Position numbers and translations under genes: made by a program. Below the pieces are notes generated by a model, which was given only the letters and a program-made list of their open reading frames with translations, was not told the origin of the DNA and searched no databases. A stretch of DNA of 50,584 nt from Thermoanaerobaculia bacterium. GTDB taxonomy: Bacteria > Acidobacteriota > Thermoanaerobaculia > UBA5066. Below, in pieces: positions 24,277 through 32,061 of the stretch (position 1 is its first letter; the number at the start of each line of letters is the position of its first letter). The DNA lies in the NCBI GenBank assembly GCA_022071945.1, contig JAJVIN010000044.1, positions 1 to 50,584 on the forward strand, read 5' to 3'.

Positions 24277-25977
24277 GTGAACGCTGTGACCTTCGACTCA
24301 CCGGATCAGCGGATCAAGGCGCTCGTCACGGCCCTTGACGGGCGGTACGAGTTCCTTTCGCTTCTCGGCGAGGGCGGATTCTCGAACGTCTACTCCGTCA
24401 GGAACGTGGGACTTGGTCGAGTCGAGGCTCTCAAGGTCCTCCTCCACTCGCCGGGCGGACGTGACGCTTCGGAGTTCGCGATCCGATTCGAGCAGGAAGC
24501 CCGCATCGTGGCCTCGCTCGACCATCCGAACATCGTCAAGGTCTTCGACTTCGGGACGTCCGCCGGAATCCACTGGTTCTCGATGCAGTTCATACCAGGC
24601 GCATCGCTCTCCCAGAAGATCGACAACCACGCCCCGATGTCCGAGGCCCAGGCGGTCGAGATCCTCTTACCCGTTCTCGATGCCCTGGAATACGCCCACC
24701 AGCGAGGGATCGTCCACCGCGACCTCAAGCCCGCGAACATTCTCTTCGATGCCGACGGGCGTCCATACGTGACCGATTTCGGCCTGGCAAAGCCGAAGGG
24801 AAGCCCGGGCTTGACGAAGACGAACGTCTTGATGGGAACCCCTCACTTTCTGGCTCCCGAGCAGGTCCGGGGCAAGACACTCGACCACCGGTCCGATCTG
24901 TACTCCCTTTCCGTGACGCTCTACGAGATGCTGACCGCCACCACTCCTTTCTCGGCGTACGACGGAATGGAGGCCGTGGTGGCCAAGCTCAGCCACGACC
25001 CGCCTCCGGCCCGGCAGCTCCGTCCGGAGCTGGCTCTTTCCTTCGAGGGTGTTCTGCTTCGGGGGCTCGCCCGGAACCCCCAGAACCGCTTCCAGTCCGC
25101 CCGCGAGATGGCAAACGCCCTCGAGCGAGCCCTGGAGCGACGGGAGGAGTGGCTCTCGATCGAACGCGTCCCTGACTCGGATACCGAGATCATCTTCGAC
25201 GAGACCGTGTTCGAGCCGGATGCCGGGGAGGCCGGACCGCCGGGGCCGGCCGATCCGGGCCGGGCGTTGTCGCGAGAGGCCTCGCCCCCGGGCACGTTCC
25301 GTCCCTCGCGTCCGCCTGAGGAAAGGGGGCCCGTCTCCCCGCCCAGAGCGGCATCCAGCGTCGTCCCGGCTCTTCCGCCAGAGTCCCCGGCCTCCAGGAC
25401 GTCGCGAGGCCTGCAGCTTTTCGCCATGGCGGCCTTGTCGGGGATCGTGATGGTCGTCCTGGGTGTCGTCCTGTCGAGGCGGCCTCCGGTGTCTTCGCCC
25501 GAGTTGTCCCTTCCGGCTCGGCCCGAGCGGGCCCCCGAACCCCGCGTGAGTACTCCTCTCCCCGAGCCGGCCCAGGCCGAGGCGTCCTCACCTTCGCGGG
25601 AGACTCCCGGTCCGCAGCCGACCCTGGCACCGGTTCCTTCGCCGTCGCCGCGAGCGGTGGCGGTTCCTGACGAGCGACCGGCTCCCCCGCGTCCCTGGAC
25701 CCCGCCCGTGCAGGTTTCGGACGGGGATCCCGAGAGCCTGGCGGGGATGCCTGAGGCGTGTGCCGGCAAGGCCGTCCCCGCGACCGTCATCGTCGGGGCC
25801 GATGGAGCGGTGAAGTCGGTGAGGTCCCTCTCGAAGGAGAATCGCGAGTGCTGGACGGCCGCGGAGAGGTACCTCAAGACCCTTCGATTCGAGCCCGCGC
25901 GAGCCCAGGACGGCTCGCCGGTGGAGTCCCTGCCCCTCGCGGTGTCGGTCACACTCGGCACGAGCCGAGCCCCCTGA
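24277..25977 (+). CDS. Transmembrane Ser/Thr kinase with a TonB-C-like domain
   Basis: 566 residues. Kinase domain about 24-290 with an intact active site: Gly loop GEGGFSNVY (31-39), K53, HRDLKPAN with D149, DFG at 167-169, APE at 193-195, and an arginine before the catalytic Asp (RD type). A Pro/Ser-rich linker (300-375), a transmembrane helix (about 378-398), a second Pro-rich linker, and a C-terminal domain (about 490-565) follow. That last domain reads ATVIVGADGAVKSVRSL...LKTLRFEPARAQDGSPV, which resembles the TonB C-terminal fold (GRVxxxxVxxS, FxPAxxxGxPV). It lies in the periplasm if the kinase is cytoplasmic. GTG at 24277 is used; GTG at 24286 is possible. Confidence 0.93.
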   Translation: MNAVTFDSPDQRIKALVTALDGRYEFLSLLGEGGFSNVYSVRNVGLGRVEALKVLLHSPGGRDASEFAIRFEQEARIVASLDHPNIVKVFDFGTSAGIHWFSMQFIPGASLSQKIDNHAPMSEAQAVEILLPVLDALEYAHQRGIVHRDLKPANILFDADGRPYVTDFGLAKPKGSPGLTKTNVLMGTPHFLAPEQVRGKTLDHRSDLYSLSVTLYEMLTATTPFSAYDGMEAVVAKLSHDPPPARQLRPELALSFEGVLLRGLARNPQNRFQSAREMANALERALERREEWLSIERVPDSDTEIIFDETVFEPDAGEAGPPGPADPGRALSREASPPGTFRPSRPPEERGPVSPPRAASSVVPALPPESPASRTSRGLQLFAMAALSGIVMVVLGVVLSRRPPVSSPELSLPARPERAPEPRVSTPLPEPAQAEASSPSRETPGPQPTLAPVPSPSPRAVAVPDERPAPPRPWTPPVQVSDGDPESLAGMPEACAGKAVPATVIVGADGAVKSVRSLSKENRECWTAAERYLKTLRFEPARAQDGSPVESLPLAVSVTLGTSRAP

Positions 25978-26007
25978 TCGCCTCTCGGGCGCTGGGGTGT
26001 GGGGCCG

Positions 26008-27057
26008 CTACTGGAGAAACATGGCATCTCCGTAGCTGAAGAACCGATAGCCCAGCCCGACCGCTTCCTGATAGGCCGTGAGGACCTTTTCGCGCCCGGC
26101 GAAAGCCGAGACGAGCATCAGGAGCGTGGAGCGGGGAAGGTGGAAGTTCGTCAGGAGCGCATCCACGACCGCGAACGAGAAGCCCGGCGTGATGAAGACG
26201 TTGGTCTCGAAGGGCCCGGGAACGACCGATCCGGCGTTTGCCAGGGCGACGCCCTCCAGAGTCCTGACGGTGGTCGTCCCCACGGCCACGACGCGGCGGC
26301 CGTCCCGCTTTGCCTGCGAGAGCGCGGAGGCAGTCGCTTCCGGAATCTCACCCATCTCCACGTCCATCCGGTGGTCTTCCACCCGGTCGGCCTTCACGGG
26401 TCTGAAGGTCCCGATTCCGACGTGGAGGGTGACGGGAGCGATCTGGATCCCCTTTTCCCGGATGGTCTCGAGGAGTTCGGCGGTGAGATGAAGGCCGGCG
26501 GTCGGGGCGGCGATGGCCCCGGGTTCCCTGGCAAAAACCGTCTGGTAGTCGACGCGGTCCTTCTCGTCGGCCATGCCGCCGGGGCGGTGGATATAGGGCG
26601 GGAGCGGGGGGGTTCCGAGATCGAGGAGACGGGTCGAGATGAGGTCGCCTCGAAACCTCACGCGGTACTGGCTTTCGTGGACTTTCGAGAGGACCTCTGC
26701 CGAGACGCCGTGCCCCATGTCGAAGACCCTGCCGGGCTTGACCCGCCGGCCGGGCTTGGCGAGGCAGTCCCAAACCTCGGTCTCCTGGCTCGAGAGGGTC
26801 GCGACCCGGCAGACCAGGAGGAACTCGGTCCTCCGCTCTCCGTCATCGGTGCCGAAGAGACGTGCGGGAATGACCCGCGTGTCGTTCAGGACGAGGAGGT
26901 CGCCCGGGTCGAGGAGGGAAGGGAGATCCTGGATCGACCGGTGCGACCGATCCCCTGAGTGACGGTCGAGGACGAGGAGCCTGGATGTCCCCCGGGGCGC
27001 TGGGCGCTGGGCGATTGACCCGGGTGGAAGGTGGTAGTCGAAGTCCGAGACGTTCAC
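26008..27057 (-). CDS. queA: tRNA preQ1(34) S-adenosylmethionine ribosyltransferase-isomerase
   Basis: Adds the ribosyl part of AdoMet to 7-aminomethyl-7-deazaguanine in tRNA to make epoxyqueuosine. The 349 residues match the family length. Conserved blocks: [20 protein letters not shown] (6-25), [74 protein letters not shown] and [13 protein letters not shown] at the end. It is divergent from pyrR with 90 bases between starts. No tgt or other queuosine gene is near. Confidence 0.97.
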   Translation of the reverse strand: MNVSDFDYHLPPGSIAQRPAPRGTSRLLVLDRHSGDRSHRSIQDLPSLLDPGDLLVLNDTRVIPARLFGTDDGERRTEFLLVCRVATLSSQETEVWDCLAKPGRRVKPGRVFDMGHGVSAEVLSKVHESQYRVRFRGDLISTRLLDLGTPPLPPYIHRPGGMADEKDRVDYQTVFAREPGAIAAPTAGLHLTAELLETIREKGIQIAPVTLHVGIGTFRPVKADRVEDHRMDVEMGEIPEATASALSQAKRDGRRVVAVGTTTVRTLEGVALANAGSVVPGPFETNVFITPGFSFAVVDALLTNFHLPRSTLLMLVSAFAGREKVLTAYQEAVGLGYRFFSYGDAMFLQ

Positions 27058-27104
27058 GCCTCCGATTGTGCCTCCGGCGCGGTCCGGGCAGTCGTGGGCC
27101 CTCG

Positions 27105-27133
27105 TTGACGCCGGTCCCTCTCGCGTGTAACGT
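27105..27133 (+). promoter_or_regulatory. Candidate promoter of the pyrR-pyrB-pyrC operon
   Basis: TTGACG (27105-27110) and TAACGT (27128-27133), spacer 17. Start of transcription would fall near 27140, eight bases before the pyrR ATG, so the leader would be almost absent and too short for a PyrR attenuator. The -10 box is weak. Confidence 0.4.
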
Positions 27134-27147
27134 GAGTTGGATCACCT

Positions 27148-27819
27148 ATGGCGCATGCTGCAGGGACCTACCGCAAGCTCCGACTCATGGATCCCACCGC
27201 GATGACCCGGGCGATTTCACGGCTGGCCCGGGAGATCGTCGAGACGGAGGGGGGGACCGAAAACCTCGCCCTCGTCGGCATCCGGACGCGTGGCGTTCCC
27301 CTGGCTCAGAGACTGGCCGAGGAGATCAACCGGCACGAAAAGGTCAGGGTGCCGGTCGGGGTTCTCGACATCACGCTCTACCGGGACGACTTGACGACCA
27401 TTTCCCACTCGCCGGTCCTAAAGAGGACAGAGCTCTCTTTTGGCGTCCAGGACCGGAACATCATCCTGTGCGACGACGTGCTGTTCACGGGACGCACGGT
27501 CCGCGCGGCGATCGACGCCGTCCTCGATTTCGGGCGTCCTCGCCGGATCCGGCTCTGCGTGATGGTGGACCGGGGCCGCCGGGAGCTCCCGATCGAGAGC
27601 CAGTTCGTCGGAAAGAAGATCTCGACATCCGCCTCGGAAATCGTCTCCGTGACGTTCCGGGAAACCGACGGGGAAGACGATGTTTGGCTTCTCGACCGGG
27701 ACGAGGTCAAAAAGACCCGGACCGCGCCCGCCACATCGACTCGCTCCGTCAAGAAGGCTTCGAAAAAGGCCGCCGCCAGAAAGCCAACGGCGCCGCCCAG
27801 GGCATCGAAGAAAGCGTAG
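27148..27819 (+). CDS. pyrR: PyrR-type bifunctional pyrimidine regulator/uracil phosphoribosyltransferase
   Basis: Type I phosphoribosyltransferase fold, 223 residues. The PRPP loop [16 protein letters not shown] lies at about 108-123; [29 protein letters not shown] and [11 protein letters not shown] are PyrR signatures. PyrR binds pyr mRNA leaders in Bacillus and has UPRT activity. Here a Lys/Arg/Ala-rich tail (about 189-223, four clusters such as [12 protein letters not shown]) extends past the usual 175-185 residues. It heads an operon with pyrB (29-base gap), pyrC and a receiver-domain gene, but no antiterminator leader is seen before it. Confidence 0.95.
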   Translation: MAHAAGTYRKLRLMDPTAMTRAISRLAREIVETEGGTENLALVGIRTRGVPLAQRLAEEINRHEKVRVPVGVLDITLYRDDLTTISHSPVLKRTELSFGVQDRNIILCDDVLFTGRTVRAAIDAVLDFGRPRRIRLCVMVDRGRRELPIESQFVGKKISTSASEIVSVTFRETDGEDDVWLLDRDEVKKTRTAPATSTRSVKKASKKAAARKPTAPPRASKKA

Positions 27820-27848
27820 CCGTTCGCCGGGCTTTTGGAGGGCAGACT

Positions 27849-28802
27849 TTGAGCGCGTCCAAACCCGCCGCCACCACTAAGCTGGGGAAAGATCTCCTCG
27901 ACATCGACTCCCTGACGAAGGACGAGATCCAGCTCTACCTGGATACCGCGGAGTCGATGTGGGAGATCAACAAGCGTTCCATCAAGAAGGTACCGACCCT
28001 AAGAGGAAAGCTCGTCGCGAACCTCTTCTTCGAGTCCTCCACAAGGACTCGTTTTTCCTTCGAGATCGCCGAGCGGCGCCTCTCGGCGGACTCGATCTCC
28101 TTTACCGCGGCGGGCTCCTCCGTCTCGAAGGGAGAGACCCTCCTGGACACGGCGAAGAACCTGATGGCGATGGCTCCGGACGCGATCGTGATCCGGCATC
28201 AGAGATCCGGCGCTCCCCACATGCTCGCCCGGGAGCTCCCGTGCGCGATCGTCAACGCGGGGGACGGCGCCCACGAGCATCCGACTCAGGCCCTCCTCGA
28301 TGCGTTCACGATAAGGAGAAGGAAGGGGAGGCTCGCGGGCCTGCGCGTGGCGATCTGCGGCGACGTCCTGCACAGCCGCGTCGCCCGCTCGAACGTCAGC
28401 CTGCTGACCAAGATGGGGGCCGACGTGACTCTCTCGGGCCCGAGGACCCTGATGCCGGTGGGGGTCGAGCAATACGGGGCCCGCTGCGTGAATCGGATAG
28501 AGGCCGCCGTGGAAGACGCGGATGTCGTCATGATGCTGCGCGTCCAGAAGGAGCGGGGCGGCGGACTCGGTTATCCGAACGACCGCGAGTTCTTCGAGCT
28601 CTTCGGGCTGACGCCGGAGAGGCGCCGGCTGGCCCGCCGCGACGCGATCGTCATGCACCCTGGACCGATGAATCGCGGAGTCGAGATCGACTCGTCCGTG
28701 GCCGACGGCCCCGATTCGGCGATTCTCGATCAGGTCGAGGCGGGCGTCGCGATCCGGATGGCCGTGCTTTACCTTTTGATCGGGTCGAGTGGAGAGGAAT
28801 GA
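27849..28802 (+). CDS. pyrB: Aspartate carbamoyltransferase catalytic subunit
   Basis: Joins carbamoyl phosphate and aspartate in de novo pyrimidine synthesis. 317 residues. The carbamoyl phosphate loop [13 protein letters not shown], the [10 protein letters not shown] segment, the [12 protein letters not shown] region and [12 protein letters not shown] are present. The start is TTG at 27849: GGAGGG lies six bases upstream and the protein then begins [10 protein letters not shown], which agrees with family length. The frame is open far upstream into pyrR and queA antisense, which is not coding. No pyrI regulatory chain is adjacent, as in many class B/C enzymes that pair with PyrC. Confidence 0.96.
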   Translation: MSASKPAATTKLGKDLLDIDSLTKDEIQLYLDTAESMWEINKRSIKKVPTLRGKLVANLFFESSTRTRFSFEIAERRLSADSISFTAAGSSVSKGETLLDTAKNLMAMAPDAIVIRHQRSGAPHMLARELPCAIVNAGDGAHEHPTQALLDAFTIRRRKGRLAGLRVAICGDVLHSRVARSNVSLLTKMGADVTLSGPRTLMPVGVEQYGARCVNRIEAAVEDADVVMMLRVQKERGGGLGYPNDREFFELFGLTPERRRLARRDAIVMHPGPMNRGVEIDSSVADGPDSAILDQVEAGVAIRMAVLYLLIGSSGEE

Positions 28803-28851
28803 GGGGAGGGGGCCGGGGTTTTCCGGGCTCCTCTCTTCTGGGAGGAATGGA

Positions 28852-30186
28852 GTGACCGACAAGCCGATCCTGATCGCGGGGGGAAGAGTCGTCGATCCTT
28901 CCCGCGGCGTCGATCAAGTCCTGGACGTCTTGATGAAGGACGGAGTCATCGCCCGCGTGGGGGAGAGGATTGCCGCGCCCAAGGGAGCGGACGTCTTCTA
29001 TGCCGAGGGCCTTGTCGTCGCGCCAGGATTCGTGGATCTGCACGTCCACTTCAGGGAGCCGGGATTCGAGCACAAGGAGACGATCGCCACGGGAACCGCC
29101 TCGGCAGCCGCCGGGGGCTACACGACAGTCTGCTGCATGGCCAACACGGATCCCGTCATCGACGATGCTCCGGCTGTCGCTTTCCTGGTCAGGAGGATCC
29201 GCGAGACCGCCAAGATCAGAGTTCTGCCCATCGGGGCCGTCACGAAGAATCTGGAAGGCAAGGAACTGTCGGAGATCGGATTGATGAAGGCGGAGGGGAT
29301 CGTGGCGATCTCCGATGACGGAAAACCGGTTTCCAACGGACAGCTGATGCGGCGGGCCATGGAGTACGCCTCGATGTTTTCCCTGCCGGTCGTTGTCCAC
29401 GCCGAGGATCCTCACCTGGCCCAGGGCGGCGCCATGAACGAGGGGCTCGTCTCGACGCGGCTGGGGCTCCCTGGGATGCCGAATGCCGCCGAGAGCGCCA
29501 TGGTCGCCCGGGACTTGCAGATCGCCGCCCTGACGGGAACCCCGCTCCACTTCGCGCACGTCTCAACCAAGGAGAGCCTCGCCCTCATCCGGCAGGCTCG
29601 CGCCTCCGGGGTCAAGGTCACCTGCGAGGCCACCCCGCATCACCTCACCCTCACCGACGACGCCGTGTCGAGGTCGCGGTACGACACGAACTACAAGATG
29701 AACCCGCCTCTGCGGACCGAGGAAGACCGGCAGGCTCTGGTGGATGCGCTCAACGACGGGACCATCGACGCGATCGCCACGGACCACGCCCCGCACCACC
29801 CGGACGAAAAGGCCCTCGAGTTCGCCGACGCGCCGTTCGGCATCATTGGGCTCGAGACGGCCCTCCCTGTCCTCGTCGATGCCTTTCTGCCGGCGAAGGT
29901 TCTGTCGGTCTCGCGCCTCGTGGAGCTTCTTTCGACCTCGCCCTGCCGGGCCTTCGGGCTTCAGGGAGGGACGCTGGCCGAGGGAGTCTCGGCTGATGTG
30001 GTCGTCTTTTCGACCGAGAACAAGACCACCTTCACGGCGGAAGCCCTCGAATCCAGGTCGAGAAACACGCCCTGGCTCGGACGCACGCTCAGGGGCCGGG
30101 TGGAGCGGACGTACTTCGGGGGCCGCGAGGTCTACCGGTACGACGAGAGCCGGCGCCGCCCTGCTGCTGCTCCCGCATCACGATGA
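28852..30186 (+). CDS. pyrC: Dihydroorotase
   Basis: Zinc amidohydrolase that closes carbamoyl aspartate to dihydroorotate; 444 residues, the long type I form. Metal site: DLHVHFREPG (HxH), VVHAEDP, LHFAHVST, and the catalytic Asp in ATDHAPHH. The carboxylated-lysine position is not identified with certainty. The start is GTG at 28852, with GGAGGA five bases upstream; it starts MTDKPILIAGGRVVDP as in homologues. pyrB ends 49 bases before. Its TGA (30184-30186) overlaps the ATG of the receiver gene (30183). PyrB/PyrC pairs of this kind form complexes in Aquifex; that is only a possibility here. Confidence 0.96.
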   Translation: MTDKPILIAGGRVVDPSRGVDQVLDVLMKDGVIARVGERIAAPKGADVFYAEGLVVAPGFVDLHVHFREPGFEHKETIATGTASAAAGGYTTVCCMANTDPVIDDAPAVAFLVRRIRETAKIRVLPIGAVTKNLEGKELSEIGLMKAEGIVAISDDGKPVSNGQLMRRAMEYASMFSLPVVVHAEDPHLAQGGAMNEGLVSTRLGLPGMPNAAESAMVARDLQIAALTGTPLHFAHVSTKESLALIRQARASGVKVTCEATPHHLTLTDDAVSRSRYDTNYKMNPPLRTEEDRQALVDALNDGTIDAIATDHAPHHPDEKALEFADAPFGIIGLETALPVLVDAFLPAKVLSVSRLVELLSTSPCRAFGLQGGTLAEGVSADVVVFSTENKTTFTAEALESRSRNTPWLGRTLRGRVERTYFGGREVYRYDESRRRPAAAPASR

Positions 30187-30626
30187 TGATCGCCGTGGAA
30201 ACTCCGCTGGATCCCTCTGCCGCTCCCGTCTCCGCGCCCGCTCCGAAGGCGCGGAAGCGGATCGTCATGGTGGATGACTCCTCCCTCTGCTCCGAGTCCT
30301 GGCGCGCGGTTCTGACCTGCAGATACGGCGAGAAGATCGACTTCGAGAGCTACCAGGACCCCATAGAGGCCGTGCGGCACTTCGGGCCGGACATCGATCT
30401 CCTGCTCTTGGATCTGGAACTCCCGGTTCTCGATGGCCGGAAGCTCCTGGCCATCGCCAAGGACCGCGGCGTCCCCTGCCGCCGGATCGTCATCCTCTCG
30501 GGTCACCACGCCGATGAACTCCACCAGCTCTTTCCCCCCAGCTCCTGCCTTGCGGTCATCAACAAGACCGAACAGAACCAGCAGCAGGCCTTCTTCATGA
30601 TCCTCGACAGCATCATGAGGAAGTGA
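30183..30626 (+). CDS. Stand-alone response-regulator receiver protein
   Basis: 147 residues. After an Ala/Pro-rich N-terminus (1-24) comes one CheY-like domain: acidic pair D31/D32 in IVMVDDSS, phospho-acceptor D77 in LLLLDLELP, switch Ser106 in ILSGHH, and K128 in INKTEQ. There is no output domain and no kinase gene near. The ATG at 30183 overlaps the pyrC stop by four bases (ATGA), so it is translated by coupling; an ATG at 30186 is an alternative start. What it signals to is unknown. Confidence 0.88.
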   Translation: MMIAVETPLDPSAAPVSAPAPKARKRIVMVDDSSLCSESWRAVLTCRYGEKIDFESYQDPIEAVRHFGPDIDLLLLDLELPVLDGRKLLAIAKDRGVPCRRIVILSGHHADELHQLFPPSSCLAVINKTEQNQQQAFFMILDSIMRK

Positions 30627-30628
30627 CG

Positions 30629-30644
30629 TCCGCCGCCCGGCGGA
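30629..30644 (+). terminator. Hairpin after the receiver gene
   Basis: TCCGCCG-CC-CGGCGGA starts two bases after the stop codon, between convergent genes. No U-run follows, so factor-dependent ending or a 3' stabilising hairpin is likelier than a standard terminator. Confidence 0.35.
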
Positions 30645-30723
30645 GAGCGGACTTCGTTCCGTCGCGATGGAAGGCGGCTGGACGGGGGGGCAAGTGGTGG
30701 AGGACCGGAGAGGGCTGAGGGTC

Positions 30724-32037
30724 TCAGGGCCTCGCGAGGAGATCGAAGGCAATGGCCGCGAGTGCCTTCGTCCCGGTCTCGATCGACGGCTTCCGGTCCG
30801 GAGCGAACAGGGACGAGTGCAGGGAAGGAAGCGGGGTTCCTGAAGCCGCAGCCCGGCGGTGCTGCTCGGGTTCCACTGTTCCGACCCAGAAGAGAACAGA
30901 GGGGACGCCGGCCTTGCCGTACTGACTGAAATCCTCCCCGACCATCACCGGCCTTGTCTCCACCACGTTCGAGGCGCCGAGAATCCGGGAGAGGGAGTCC
31001 TTCGCGCGGGCCGACAGGGCCGAATCGTTGGAACCTGACGGAGTCCCCTCCGAAACCGTGATCGAGGGGTCCCGCGGCGCGCCCGCGGCGGCCGCTTCCG
31101 CCCGGGCGATTCTGGCGATCCCCGCCAGGAGCTCCCGGCGTACCTCATCACGATAGGCGCGGACCGTGATCTGCAAGTGCGCCTCGTCGGGAATGACGTT
31201 GTGCTTCGTGCCCGCCTGGAAAGCCCCGACCGTTATCACGGCGGGCTCGAGAGGGTCCTTCTCTCGAGAAACGAGTGTCTGAAGGGCCAGCACGGTTCGC
31301 GAGCCGATCACGACCGGGTCGACCGTCCTGTGCGGGTAGGCGCCGTGTCCCCCGCGTCCAAAGATGCGGACGTCGACCGAGTCGACGCTGGCCGTGACGG
31401 GACCGGGAGCGAGCCCGGCCTGGCCGGCTGGCAGGTCGGCGGAGGAGTGAAACGTGATGGCGAAATCGGGCTTCGGGAACCGGCTGTAAAGACCGTCCGC
31501 GAGCATGGCCGCGGCTCCCAGTCCCCGCTCCTCGGCGGGCTGCGCGATGAAGACAAGGGTTCCTCTCCACGACGGCCGGGCACTCGACAGGAGCATCGCC
31601 GCGCCCGTCCAGGCCGTCATGTGAAGGTCGTGACCGCAGGCGTGCATGACGGGCACTCCATCGGGAGACTTGATCTGGCTGGCGTAAGGAAGCCCCGTCT
31701 TTTCTTCGACGGGGAGCGCGTCCATGTCCGTCCGGATGAGGACCGTCGGCCCCTTCCCGTTCGTCAGGATTCCCACGACCCCGTGACCGCCCACCTTGCG
31801 GGTCACCGTGAACCCCAGGGCTTCGAGCCGGCTGGCCATCTTCGCCGCGGTCTTCTCCTCGAGAAGCGAGAGCTCGGGCGTCTGGTGAAGATCGATGTAG
31901 AGAGCCTCCAGCTCCGGGTAAGACTTCTGGAGGGGAGCAATCAGGACATCCATGGCGCGGGGAGATGCCGGGTCCTTGCCGTGGGCGGATTTGGGAAGAA
32001 GAAGGCAGATTCCGGCCGCGAGGGCGAGTCGCTTCAT
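30724..32037 (-). CDS. Secreted M20D amidohydrolase
   Basis: Zinc amidohydrolase of the IAA-amino acid/hippurate hydrolase group, 437 residues with a signal peptide (1-20, ending AHG), so probably periplasmic. M20D landmarks: PELSLLEEKTA, IRTDMDALPVEE, MHACGHDLHMT (Cys and His metal ligands), AQPAEERGLGA (catalytic Glu), FGRGGHGAYPH in the lid domain, GTKHNVIPDEA and GEDFSQYG. The first HxTPELS block shows the intact family pattern. The natural amide substrate is not predictable. It lies 24 bases downstream of the GGDEF receptor gene, same strand. Confidence 0.93.
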   Translation of the reverse strand: MKRLALAAGICLLLPKSAHGKDPASPRAMDVLIAPLQKSYPELEALYIDLHQTPELSLLEEKTAAKMASRLEALGFTVTRKVGGHGVVGILTNGKGPTVLIRTDMDALPVEEKTGLPYASQIKSPDGVPVMHACGHDLHMTAWTGAAMLLSSARPSWRGTLVFIAQPAEERGLGAAAMLADGLYSRFPKPDFAITFHSSADLPAGQAGLAPGPVTASVDSVDVRIFGRGGHGAYPHRTVDPVVIGSRTVLALQTLVSREKDPLEPAVITVGAFQAGTKHNVIPDEAHLQITVRAYRDEVRRELLAGIARIARAEAAAAGAPRDPSITVSEGTPSGSNDSALSARAKDSLSRILGASNVVETRPVMVGEDFSQYGKAGVPSVLFWVGTVEPEQHRRAAASGTPLPSLHSSLFAPDRKPSIETGTKALAAIAFDLLARP

Positions 32038-32061
32038 CGATTGATCCTCACAGATCGAATG

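Noticed and set aside
27058-27147. PyrR-binding attenuator
   Set aside because: No terminator hairpin or PyrR-binding loop pattern can be drawn in these 90 bases.
26985-27848. N-terminal extension of pyrB to 605 residues
   Set aside because: It would run over pyrR and is Arg/Pro/Asp-rich; the TTG at 27849 has a strong ribosome site and fits family length.
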